This document shows, one piece after another, positions 50,008 to 61,626 of a stretch of DNA of 64,000 nt (position 1 is the first letter of the stretch; the number at the start of each line of letters is the position of its first letter). A model generated the notes under the pieces. The model saw nothing but the letters and a program-made list of their open reading frames with translations. It searched no databases and was not told the origin of the DNA. Origin of the DNA: Neospora caninum Liverpool. Taxonomy: Eukaryota; Apicomplexa; Conoidasida; Eucoccidiorida; Sarcocystidae. The position numbers and the translations under genes were made by a program. Where the stretch lies: contig NC_018388.1 in assembly GCF_000208865.1 (NCBI RefSeq), forward strand, positions 1,550,001 to 1,614,000, read 5' to 3'.

Positions 50008-53000
50008 ATGCCCGCACAGCTTCTTGGCGCATTCCTCCTTTCCTTGTCGCTCACGGGCGGTATGGTGGAGCCTGTAGCGGCAGAACATCAAAGCAATGGG
50101 GTGTATGTAGTCACAAGTGAGCACATGGGCGACGATGTCAAGCAGGCAGCGAGAGAGGGACAAGGAAGAACACCCGAGGTTCCTGATGAGGGAGGAAGAA
50201 GTGTACTCCCGAGCAATGAGGCCGTGGCTCTCCACGGCGAGAACGGCGCAGGGTCGAAGAATGGTGAAAAGGGAGGGGATGCATTTGCGGCAACCAGTCC
50301 ACAAGCCGAAGCATTTCGTGGCCCAGAATGGACCGGACACTCTCCGGGGCGACAAACAGCTGAAGAGGCACCCGCTGACTCGCAACGCGGCTTTGACCGT
50401 AACTGGCCAGAGGGACAACAACCGGACACGTCATCGGTGCCGCACGTAACGACCCAGTTCGATCACACATCTCAAGCAGTTGATTCTGATCAAGGACAAA
50501 AATCTGAAGCGGATCCTGCAGCGTCAAATCACGATCAGGACTCAGTTTCGTCCCCACGAACGAACGAGCCAATCCAGCACAGCACTGATTTCCCGGACAG
50601 TGATGGTCTATCTCCGTTGGACCCGGACTACGGAGAAGGGTACCGTGGAGACTATGGGGATTTCTCCAAAGAGAGTGTTGGCTCATCTGCGTTCTCGGGG
50701 CAGAATGACGACTACGTTGACTCGTCAGATGGTGGGATTTCAAATGCATGGCTAAGGCATATGGTGCGGCTCATGCCAGCAGAAAAATACTGTGCTCTAA
50801 AGGCTGCACCACCTAGCGTTCTTTATACGCCTCCCGGCCTGCGTCCGGAGGACCTTGAGGCTCTCGATATTTTCGCCGTCAGGGACGAAGGTTATTTTAG
50901 GTTGCAACGTGGACCCAAAGGCAGACTGGTCTGCCCAACAAGTAGGTTTCTCCTCGGCTGGTGGAATATGTTTGAGATTTGAGGTCGACTGCCCACTGTC
51001 GAAAACCCGTTTACCACAGAAACTTGCAGCCTAGCGCAGTCAGCAGACGACTCCCATGCGCGATTGGAGCCGGCTTCCCGGAGGACGGGCACGGCCGCTG
51101 AGCCCACGTTTCTCCGTGCACTCAGGCTGGTGCGCGGGCCAAGGATCCCCGGTGTTGGTCGGGTTACCAAGTGTTTATAGATTATTTATCTGTTGCCAAG
51201 TTCTGGATAGTGATTTTTCATGCATTCAGCTATTTGATCATGGCCAGCAAGCTTTGTTGATACTCACTGAAGTGTAAACGAGCACTCAGTTCAGCGTCAC
51301 ACTGTAGGAAAGACAATGTGTCGCAGCAGCTGCTGGGTGACCGTTCGACGCGAATTGTATGTAGAACGGCAGAACGGAATTTGCAGTGACACAGTGAAAT
51401 CCGCATGTGTGCCTTGGGCTTCCTGTCGCCTGCAGGACGCCGCGGCCAGCGCGTTCTTTTCCGCAGCTTGCGACTGGAAAATGGAGAACTTGTGGGGGAC
51501 ATGGTGTTTTTCGATCCCCGTATCTATCGCGCGATGATACGAGAAGTGCCTCCCGATGGCGCAGCCGATAAGAGACGATCCCAACCAGACGTGAGAGGAG
51601 CCAGCACCGAAGGTTCTAAATCTCAGCAGTCTGACAAGGAGACGAGCTGGCGGTCACAGTTCTTATGCAAGTTGTTCAAGCGGTTATGCCGCACACAGAC
51701 GCAGCCCACAAATGAACAGGACGAAGAAGGTGATGACCAGAAGCCGCACAAGAGGCAGCGACGGCTCATCGTTGCTGCGGGGGTTCCTTTGCGAGAGGTT
51801 CACGGCATCAAGCCCCTCGAAATTTTCGACTGGAAAGTGAAAGAACTGCTTCATCGGCTGGAGCGGGAGAGCGTGGAGGATCACAACACTGCCGAAGGGT
51901 CGTCGCCGTATTCTCCCGACGCAGCACAGGCAACAGACAACGCACCGGAGTTTCCGCGTGCCGTTGGGATAGGTGCAGGGGTTGAACATGGAGCAAACGT
52001 AGGTGATCCGCACGTGGGCAATGACGCAGAGAGGCCCCAGCATCTTCTTGCTACGCAGAGTGCCTCACCTGTCGGTTCGCAAGCTGCCTCGGACGATGCA
52101 GTTGCGCCCATGGTGTCGGGGAAGGCCGCGCTTCGGCGCCTTAGCGAACATCCTTACGTTGGCAACGATGCGTACATGGCAGATGCAGAGGGAAGTGCAT
52201 CTGACGGGGGCGTGGTGCCTGAAGATGACTGGGGGGAAGCGGATTATGACGACGAACCGGAAATTTACATCCCCGACTTCCTTTTCAGCTTCCCCACGAA
52301 CAACTCACACGTTGACGATGAGCCAAACACTCTGGAAAAGGAAACTACGTCAGTTGATCTGAAGGTCACGGTTCTTTGCCTAGAGGATGGCGCGCCTCCT
52401 ATTTTGGTAAAGGAGTGGCCAAGCTTCCTAAATGTAGTTAAGCCAAGTGAGTCCCACGTCATCACTAGGACGCGGCGATGCCGGTAACACATGGTGCACT
52501 TGGGCGTCAACGTCAGTTATCTGTGCAGTGTACACGTGCAGGCTGAAGTCCTTTACGACTGGAGGTAGGAATAACCTTCGGAAGGCAGGTGATTCCCGGA
52601 GCGGTAGGACTGAGATTCACGGAATTTGCAGTTCGAGATGTACGAGCCAAGCTCTTGTGTAATGTACAGTTTCTTCTGTTGGGCCGTTTGTGTACATGCG
52701 TGGTTGCGTCATCTCAGGGAAAGGTGTACCGCAGAAGCCACGAACTCCCAGAAAATCTTCAGTCGTCTGGGGAAGTTCCGTCTTGGGCGCGCTTGCCGCT
52801 GGCGTCTATGCAATGAGTAAGTGACCATCTGCTGCCTTCGTGGAAAACAATCCCCACTCGCTCAGAGATGTAACTAACCTAACGCTAAATAACAGAGTTA
52901 GTCCTAGAGGGATGAGCTGTGCAAATATCATATAGTGGACGTTGCAACGCTCATCTTGACATTTCGCTGAACTTTCGCTGCGACTTGAAGCTTTGACACC

Positions 53001-54125
53001 CTTGGGGGGTTCAGGAGAGATCCGGCTACGGTTCCACTTGCCATCTTGCTTGTACCCGCGCGCACCCCGTCCCGCCTCCACCTTCAGCTTGACCGTCTGC
53101 AGAGGGATGAATGTGAGGATGCGGTTACACGTGCAACCCGGTCGAGCACCGTGGACAAAGTCTCCGCTGTGTGAACAAGGGGAGGGCAACGTTTCATGAA
53201 TGCATGCGGCAAGCGCAGTTGTATCTCGCCGTCTGTTCGCTAACTGCTTTTGGCGGGGATGGCAATCACGTTATCTGGCCGAGAGACGCAGTCAACTTAA
53301 CTGAGTAAGAGTGGGTTTTCAGAGATCTGGGCTGACGTGTCGCTGTGTTGGGTTTCAGAGAGAATTGTCAACCCTGCCGCCCTCAGGTTTGATTCTCGGG
53401 ATGAACGCGTGCAGTCGGTTTCTTTGCTGGGTTTGCTGAGTGCCTTCGTCGCTGGAACGGCAGCTCTTGGTGAGAACGAGGAGAACGCAGACATTTTGTT
53501 CTGCATATCAGGAGAACAGCAACTTGCGTCTTCTCAAGCCGCATGCGGCTCGCACTTTGCTCATGTTGAAGGGAGCCTACCTCTGTCCAAACACAGAAGA
53601 GACCGCTTGTGTCAAGGAACAATCGGCTCGCGTACCGTTCATTCACTGTGTGCAATGTGCCGATGACGGGGGCACGGAGAGGGGGAGCGCGTAACCGATG
53701 TGTTGTTTCGTGAAGTGTTTTGGATCAACATGTAGAGAACGCTGGCAATTCGCTGGAAGTGGCGAGGCGTACCCGACACTCACATGTACGTGTCGCTCTC
53801 GCAGGAACTCGAAGCGGAATTAGGTTAACGGTGTGTGGAGGCTCCATGAGTTCTCGAACGCTAAGGCGGGGGAGATTCACATGGCACTTGTGGAAGCTGC
53901 TTCTTAAGGAGGCTCTGAAAATTCCCGTGCTTCTTTCTCTTGTGATCAGCTGGCGCGACTGCGTGGAAAGCGAGGACTGCGATTCATAGCAGCCACCTTA
54001 GACATAATCTCCGGGAGGAGCTTTTCGAGGAGGACGCACGTGGAGATGCAAGTGACGGAAGGCCGTTACGGAAAGACTTCATCTTCTACTACGACCACCA
54101 TTTCAGTCAGTTATATAATCCATGA
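50008..54125 (+). CDS. Unrecognised secretory protein with two C-terminal membrane helices
   Basis: Proposed exons: 50008-50941, 51436-52446, 52718-52816, 53359-53469 and 53950-54125, about 776 residues, all in phase. A 27-base exon at 52632-52658 could be included, and exon four could begin at 53323, without changing the frame. The start at 50008 gives a signal peptide (MPAQLLGAFLLSLSLTGGMV); ATGs at 49918 and 49945 are also in frame. Next come an acidic, low-complexity Asp/Ser/Gln/Gly-rich region and CPTRRRGQRVLFRSLRLENG. A Lys/Arg stretch (KPHKRQRR), more acidic sequence and two Gly/Ala-rich hydrophobic helices (VVWGSSVLGALAAGVYAM, and SLLGLLSAFVAGTAALAGAT) follow. The tail is acidic and ends FYYDHHFSQLYNP. 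No family was recognised. Surface, rhoptry, dense-granule or endomembrane location are all possible. Confidence 0.6.
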
Positions 54126-55670
54126 ATGGTAAGAGAACGCATGAGGCAAAATACTGAGATGGATTTCACGGTTTGCCGCACAACGAGCAAAGACTGCCTC
54201 ACCGTGAGGCACAACCTCCAGTTTCAGTTTTTTGTGGATCCAGTCGAGGTCTTAAATAGACAGACGAAACACGTCGGGAGGCCAACCTGTATCGTGTTGT
54301 TTTTTTCATTCCAGTCTCATGCCGAACCGTATCTACCTTGAAAGCCGTCGCGTGCAACGATACGGCTGCATGCGGGCGTTCTGTTCAGTTCCTGTCTTTT
54401 TATCAGTATTTAGGGGAGTGTCTTGCGCGGCCTTCGTCATGGGGGCTTGCCCCGACGGTTTGGGTTCCCCGAATTGCACGACCCCCCACGCGCAAAGACC
54501 GAGCATCATTTTTGAAGGGGAAAACCGGACTACAAGGGAAATGCTCTGTGAGTTTACGGGCATCAGGGAATTGTTTTTATACACAACTCGACGTGACGAC
54601 CGAGTCTCGCGTTGGCTGCAAAACCAACGTCTGAAAAAAACACCGCTATGTGCGAGTGGCTTTGTTAAAGTATTTAGCTCATCTCGGACTGCGATTTTAT
54701 GGGCCACTGAGGCGCTTCCTTTCCAACTGTCGTATGCCAGTTCCAGGGACTTCCTGTGCAGAAATGTGACTGTAGTCGAGCGAAGCAAAGGTTTCTTGTA
54801 CGCGCTTCTGTTGCGCGTCCAACAGCCCGCTCCGTTACCTTCGCTGCTGCTCGCCTTCGCACTTGGCGCTGGGCGACGCATCACCCATGTTGGCTTCGAC
54901 CCTCTGTGGTCCCTTGGCTACACGTGTTAGTACAGCTCCGGAGCGTATGGAAGGAGTTCAAGCTCTTCCATGCGTGAGCGCGGCCGTGGTCACGTTCGTG
55001 TCCATGTGTTTGTCACTTCTGGGACCGCACTGCTAGTTCTGCCGGACAGGTGGCGTTCGTGGCTATGAAAGGGGCCAACTTCAGCGGCAGCTTTTTGCGC
55101 AGCGCGAAGAAGCGTCCATCGCGAGTGTGCGACGAACTTTCCCTTATTCTTGTACCCTCTGTCCTCTACAGCATTCTGTTCTCAGTGCACCAGGCCTGCT
55201 ACACTAAACCGCGTTTAGCGCGGGGACGTATCCTCTGCGAGCGGATCATTTCCGCGAACGGTCGCCCCAGCCAACGCGTGGACCTCTCAAAAACGATGGA
55301 AGGGGAAAATGAAGACACACACAGATCCACGACCTACTTTGCATATGAATACGCAGATACATGCATATATATATATATATATATATACGTATCTGTTTCT
55401 ATAAATAGAGAGAATACGCGTTTTTGAGCGCGTCGCGTTTCCACAGTGTAACGTTCGCCACCCGCGCGTTGCCCAGCAACATCCACTGGTCAATCTCCAT
55501 TTCTACGTCCCACGGAGTACCAATAATGGCAAGGACGCGTGATGAGAACCGCCCACTCCACAGCTGTATCGTGTTCGAGTCAGGTCTTTGGCAAACATTT
55601 CCCACGATAGGAATGAACATTCCCGCTCCGGCCGGTCTTCGGCGTCACCTTGTTGGGGGTTGCGTCTCAC
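54126..55670. other. Convergent intergenic region with a TA microsatellite
   Basis: Between the stop of the secretory protein and the stop of the WDR4-like gene, presumably mostly 3' UTR. A TA run lies at 55365-55387. The 203-codon plus frame at 54319-54930 has no recognised motif, and its coding status is doubtful. Confidence 0.45.
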
Positions 55671-58600
55671 TCAGTTCTGGGCGCGGGAGACGGCAGGGAG
55701 AAGCTTGCCGCTTTGACGTTTGCTCCGTTCGGAAATCTCTTGTTGCTGCTGCTGCTGAAGGTGCTTGTGGCGAAGACGCTTCGCTCGGCGCTCCTCATCC
55801 GTAGGGCAAGTCGGCGATCGCGTACTTTTCCACAAATACAGGTAGTTCGGGCGTGCTCCTGCGGGTCCGGGAAATCACAGGGGTGCGCACGATCGACAGA
55901 GGGAGGAATGTGGAAAGGAAAGCAGAACCAGAGACACGAATCCACAAACTCCCAACCGGTGTCTATGCCGTCGACTCGCACAGAGCCCCCCAGAACGCGC
56001 GGACACACTCCACCTTCACTTCCCGACTGTGAAGAGCCGGGTTTCCGAAGCACAGAGATCGGTCGATATACACACAAGACTGGCATTCGCTGCACAAAGA
56101 CAAAACCGCCCGCGAAACGGTGCGGACCCCGCCGGAGCGAAGTGAACAGGCGTGGCCTGGCGCTGACGAACCGTGGGAGGAGTGTGACGAACTTTAGTAG
56201 ATTTTCTCGTGCTGTTTCTACCGCGCAACATATATGCACTGGAACCACCATGGAGAAAGGCAAGTGTGAGCGATTGCCTCAACGAAGGTCAATGAAGCGT
56301 TTGGCAGCGTGGGGCGACTGTCACCTCCCTGCCCACGATTGCGCGCTTCTTTTTACACTTTGTGGAAAGCACATGCGTTCCAGTGACCACGGAACTGTGT
56401 CCTGATTCAATGTTGGCCTGTTTAATAGCCTCCCCAGGTGGCCCGGGCCCCCTCAGAGCCCAAGGTCACCTGACTAGATCGCACGTTCCGCAACCCCCCT
56501 ATCCGCACTGCACTCTACCCTCCCCCCGTCAGCACCCCGGCACTCTCCATCTCGTGTCGAAGGCGTGTCTCCGACGGCAGGCTGAACACAGTGAATCCTA
56601 CCGGCGCGCACTCCGGCTGCTGAATGAGGAGCGTGGCGAAACTCGAAATGCGTCAGATGTGTCATGATTTGGATGTTCTCCTTTCCGCCTTGGTGAACAG
56701 ACTCAAGGAGTGGCCACTCGCACGGCAGCGGCCCCGCGCGTCTTACCGTCTGCGGGTGCTGGGAAGAAACAGTCATCCGCGTTTCCAGAAAGATAGGGAA
56801 GGACATGTGAGTTCTGACGCTGCGCGTCGATTTCTCGGCTCGCGGCGAAGGCGAGCAGGCGCAGCGACACAGACACTGGCGGTCTCAGCCGCCCCGCGTC
56901 GTCGATCCACCAGACAAACGGCAGATCGAAATCGGGACTCGGCGAAGCAGCCGCCTCTGACGGCGCGTCTGTGCAGCGGGAAGAGGCTAGGAAGGTGCGC
57001 ACAAGACAAGCAGCCGCACGCAGAGCTGGGGCCGTCTCCACCTCTTGGACGGAGTGCCGGACGAGGAGCGTTGCGGCAGGCACTGCTGGCAACGGCAGAA
57101 AGAACGGCTTCTGTCCCAGCAGGCCGGAGCCGGGCGCAGCTGCACAGACAGCCGACGCACCGGGCGCGGCGAGGGGAAAGAGAAGCAGGCCTTTCAGAGC
57201 CAGGCACTGAACAATCAGGAGACGCTGGTCTGGGTCGTACAGGAGCGAGGCGGGGAAGAGGACTTCTTCGTTGAGCCCGATCGGACGGGTGAGTTTCGGC
57301 GGTTCGCAAGGGGCGTCTCCTTCTGCTGGCTCCTGGCGCTCGCCCTGCTCTTGGCGCGCGCCGCCCGCTTGGCCCTCCATCGTGTGTGCACGCACTGCAG
57401 CGCATGCCTTCTCGTCAAAGAGGTTGCGCGGCTGAAGAAGAACCTCAGCACTGTCGGAGAGAAGTTCTCCGTCGTTCAGTCTCCAGAGCTTCACAGTGCC
57501 ATCTCCTGCACAGGACGCGGCCACGTGCCGCAGATAGCTCCTTCTCGAGGTGTCTCCGTCGGCCTCGCGCGCGTCTCTCTCGCCAGCGTCCTGTGGGGTG
57601 CACGTCGCATTTCCAGAGGGCCCGCCGATTGCTGCTGCGTCACCGGTGTGAGCGTCTCCGAGGGGCCGCCCGGGAAAGTCGGCAAGCACCACAACATCTG
57701 TGACGAAGTCGCCGTGTCCGAGAAAGAAGCTCTCGACGCTCCACGGCTGGTCCAGGAAGCACACGCGGATCTTCTCGTCGCGTTCTGCAGTGATCAGGAG
57801 CGTTTGTCGCTTCCGCGTCCTCGCTTCTGCAGGCTCGGCCCTCGCCGCGGCAGGCGCCACAGACGAAGGATCCTCCAATGTCGCCGCCGAACCTTCGGTC
57901 TCCCTCCACACCTCTACCACTTTTAGCACAGTGATGGTGGTGAGGTGCGAGATGATGGGGATGTCTTCGCCGCCTTCTTCGTCCTCATCGCCGTCTGCTC
58001 CGAACCCGGGGTCCGTCGACAGCGAAGCCGCCGCGGTCTCCGAGGCCTCCGTTCGGCCCTGTTCCGCTGTTCCGTGCCGCTTCTCTGGACCGTTCCGGGA
58101 CTGCGAATCCTCCGCGTTCGCAGAGGCGGCCAGGGGGTTGCAATCGAGAGACGCACTCTCTCCAGAGCTCGCAGTTTTTTCCGACGTCACCTGCGGCTCG
58201 TCTCGCGTTCGCAGGCCGTGGACACTCGCGAGGGACTGCATGCGCTTCACGAGGCGGTCCCCGGCGAGCTCCTGTGCCGCCGGCATCCGCCAGCAGTCGC
58301 CCAGGCGATAGACGTCTCCAAATTTATCTGCAAGAAGAAGCGGGAATGCCTCTCTCTCTCTTTCTTCTCCGTTCTCTCGCGCCTGGCCTGCCGCGTCCGA
58401 CGCGGCGGCAAGGGGCATCTCCCGCGAGGCAGCAGGCAGGAGGAAGACAGCAGCGCTGAGCTTTTTCCGTTGCTGGCGGCGCTGCAGCAGCTGAAAGTCT
58501 GCGTCGGAGACCAGGTGGACGTACTTGTCTTCACCAGCAGTCACCCAGAGACATCTGTTCTTCCGCTTCTCTGGAGGCGTCCCAGCCGCAGGCTCCGCGG

Positions 58601-58985
58601 GCGTCTCTCCAACCAGGCACCTCGGCGCTTCTCGCTCGCGCCGGCCGGTGGGGCGAAGGCGGGAACTTGTGGCCCCGCAGCCTTGGCACACGCAGTCTGC
58701 TGCGGCCACAGGCAGAGCGTGGTTGAGAGAGGCATCGGGTGCGGCGGAATCCTGAAGCGAGGAGGTTCCGCCGGGAGGCAAGAGCCAGGCGTTCTCGACA
58801 AAGTCGTACGCGTGGAGCGAGGTGGACGTACACCAGAAGAGCACGGGGCGGTGAGGATGGAGAAGAAAGGGCACCGCGGGGAAAAGCGGAAGCGGAGAAG
58901 ACGGAGGTGCACTGACTGTTGAGTGAATCGGGCAAATGTCGCCGGGGTTCACGGGCCGACCCGACGTCGACACCAAACGCGACAT
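55671..58985 (-). CDS. TRM82/WDR4-like WD-repeat subunit of tRNA m7G methyltransferase
   Basis: Two exons, 58985-56747 and 55858-55671, joined in phase, giving about 808 residues. Start MSRLVSTSGRP. WD-repeat blades typical of the family are recognisable: CLWVTAGEDKYVHLVSD, PLLLADKFGDVYRLGD, LLITAERDEKIRVCFLD followed by FFLGHGDFVTDVVV, and VAASCAGDGTVKLWRL. Family knowledge: Trm82/WDR4 does not catalyse but stabilises Trm8/METTL1, which makes 7-methylguanosine at tRNA position 46. At about twice the usual length (about 410-440), the protein carries long Ala/Glu/Ser-rich insertions between blades. The small last exon encodes ARPNYLYLWKSTRSP, a basic stretch, a run of six Gln and a Ser/Lys-rich tail. 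The join relies on the donor G|GTAAGA at 56747 and acceptor CCGCAG at 55858. Retaining the intron would instead stop at 56703. Confidence 0.85.
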
Positions 58986-60480
58986 CTTGTCGGTTTAAGA
59001 AAAGGCGGAGGGGAACGGAAACAACCGTGAAGAAGAGAAGAAGAATGAAAAGAGGGGAGAGAAGGAAAAGAGAGGAGAAGGAAGAGAGAGAAGAAAGAGA
59101 GAGGAGAAGGAAGAGAGAGGGGAAGGAAGAGAGGATACGGAAACGAAGAGAAGAGGCGAGAAAAGGAGGTGGAGAGGCGAGAAAAGACGACGGAGATTGT
59201 GAAGGGGGCAAAAAGGGGAGAACGAGGGCAAAGGACCAGGAAGAATTTCGAGAAACGGAGCACATGCGGCAGATTGCCTCTCAGTCCAGTGTGGAATTTT
59301 CAGCTTTTTACGAGAACGGGACGGAAAGACGAATCAAACAGCGGCAGCGCTTTCAGCGCGGGAATAGCTTTGCTCGGTTATCTCACGCCAGCGCAGACAC
59401 TGCGAAGGCCTATTGGTAGGGAAAGGAAACACAGGAGAGAAAGAGACAAACGGAGACAGATTGCCGTTCCTTTTTTCATGTTCGGAAGACAAAACCAGCA
59501 GGCTCGCCCCACACAATCGACTCTGAGACGCTGTCTCTCTCGATTGTTTCTTACTGCCGTCGCTGCATCTGCCGCATTCCTCGGCTGAAACGAGCAGCGG
59601 AAACAACCCTTTTCAGCTAATCTCTTTCATCTTCTTTATCGCCACCTTTTCTCCCTGGAAAGGCCACACTTCGACGCGTGACCCTCTTTTCTTCCGTATG
59701 GGAAAAGAGCACCGCAGACACCGCAGACGATTATTCTTCTGCCATGCAGACTCCCGCGCTTTGTGCTGGCCGCCCCATTCTCCGGCACACCGTCGCCACG
59801 AAAAGAACGCATGGTCGTGTCTCTCTCTCCTCATTCTCTTTCTTCTCTTTCTCTCGCTTCTCTTTCTTCTCTTTCTGACTCCTCTCCATTTCTCTCCCTT
59901 CTCTCTTTCTCTCCTTTTCTCTCTTCTCTTTCGCTCTTTTATTTTCTTTATCTTTTTCGGGGGGGGTGTACGCCACACCCGCAGGGGACAGGCAGGCGAG
60001 GTGTACCACGCGTCAAGAGCAAGGCAAAAGGGCCGTAGGGCGAGACGAACGCAAAAGAAAGAATCGAAAGAGATAGGTTAAGAGGAAAGTTGAAGAGGTG
60101 GAGACCGGGGGAAAGAGAGGAGTCCAACCCGTAGTATATACTCCCCAGAGAAAGGTAGTTTGTATATACCTAGGAATCCCATTGTATAGTGTGCAACAGG
60201 AAGTCTAGCTTCAGTTGTTATTTGATTGGTTTTGCATGCCCTGAGTACGTAAGGAAAAGGAAAGGCTAACCCCTATTTAAACAGAAGGAAGGGATGTGGA
60301 GAGAACGCGATGAAAATAAAATAAAGGAAGGCATTGGCTAGAATTGCCGCTGGGATGACCGGAGTCCGCCAGCAGGTCGAAACCAAGAAACAGGAAGTTT
60401 TCGACTCCACAGCCTGTCCAACTTCATGTATGAATTATGTCGTCTGAAAGTTTTTGTTTCTGTACATATTTGCATGAAAA

Positions 60481-60501
60481 GGGGGGGGGGGGGGGGGGGG
60501 G
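60481..60501. repeat. Poly-G run
   Basis: Twenty-one consecutive G on the plus strand. It is matched by a 17-base poly-C run about 245 bases downstream. Confidence 0.95.
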
Positions 60502-60744
60502 ACATCGGAGCGCGGAGGCTTCTGGATGCTGAAGGCTTTTGTGGTCTGAACGCGAAAAACTTCAGTCTGCTTCACCAGTTTGCCGCTCTAAAGCTGAGGA
60601 TGTTTGCCTTACAACACAAACACACGCACGTTGCTCATTGCTCATTTCAGTTCACACGTCTGGTACTCCATGGGAATGCGTTTTCTGGCCCGGTTCCGAG
60701 CTTGCGGGCTCCCCCGTTTTCACTCCCTCAAGCCTGTCCGTCCT

Positions 60745-60761
60745 CCCCCCCCCCCCCCCCC
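60745..60761. repeat. Poly-C run
   Basis: Seventeen consecutive C on the plus strand, complementary to the upstream poly-G run. Confidence 0.95.
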
Positions 60762-61594
60762 ACCCTCTCCCGCCAACACTCAGAAGCTGCCCCGGAAAAC
60801 AGCGACACGGTGGAGCCTTCGACACCCTCGTGTTGGAATGAATTCTACTCGCGTTGTTTGACTTCCTTCCTCGTTACGAAATCTGGCAAGCGACACCGGA
60901 AGTTCGGTGGGCGTGTGCGAATCTCTCCCCGTTTTCCTCGAATCGCTTGGAGATGAGAAGCGGCGCAAGCTGTAGAGACGAGAATACCAGAACTTGTTTT
61001 TTCCACGAGGTGACAAGACGGCCAAAGCGCACATAATCCGAGTTCACACGCAGCTGCCGAGCCATGCTTCCCGCTTGTTGCAGAACTTTATCAGGTGGTG
61101 CGACCAGCGAAGGCCCCTGTGGAGAAACCTGTGCTCCCAGCCGCGGGAAGGAATTAAGACTCTGGGGAGAAAGACAGACCGGAGTTGTTGAAGTTTGTGT
61201 GTCTCCACAACACAGCAAACAGGAAACGAACCTTCAGATATGCACCTCTAAGGCACTTTCCACTCGCCTCCGGGGTTACACCCGCATAGCTAGACACACG
61301 CTGACGTGGACGCATATAGATTTACATCCGTGAACACGTAGACTGACGCATATTGGTTTGAATCCTTGGATTGCTGGGGCAGAGTTCTGTCTGTCTGGGC
61401 ATCCGTTTTGAGTGGAACCTTCGTGGTGCAAAGAACGCGTTTCTCGGGAGATCCGCTGTCAGTCTCGGCAATCGCCAGCAAGCTTTACCAGAAGGAAACC
61501 TTTCTGTATGCCGGACTGGATCAACCGAGCCCGACCGACCCGTCGGCCAGACAGGAAAGAACCTCCAACTCTACATCTAGGAGAACGAATATGA

Positions 61595-61600
<6 letters not shown>

Positions 61601-61626
<26 letters not shown>
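61601..61626. repeat. TA dinucleotide microsatellite
   Basis: About 13 TA units in the intergenic region upstream of the right-edge gene. Confidence 0.88.

Noticed and set aside
53805..53989. Alternative last exon of the secretory protein (TRSGIRLTV to a TAG)
   Set aside because: Phase-compatible, but the acceptor at 53949 has a better pyrimidine tract and continues the membrane helix (TAALAGATAW), so it was preferred.
55650..56405. Plus-strand 251-codon frame with a leucine-rich, membrane-like segment
   Set aside because: The leucine run is the antisense of the Gln run in the last WDR4-like exon, and the frame overlaps that exon and its intron.
58919..59419. Lys/Arg/Glu-rich plus-strand frame
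   Set aside because: Made by a GA-rich tract upstream of the WDR4-like start; no codon or domain signal beyond composition.
12725..60150. Shared 15-base word TATATACTCCCCAGA near 12727 and 60134
   Set aside because: Similarity does not extend beyond a few more bases, so it is too short to claim a dispersed repeat.
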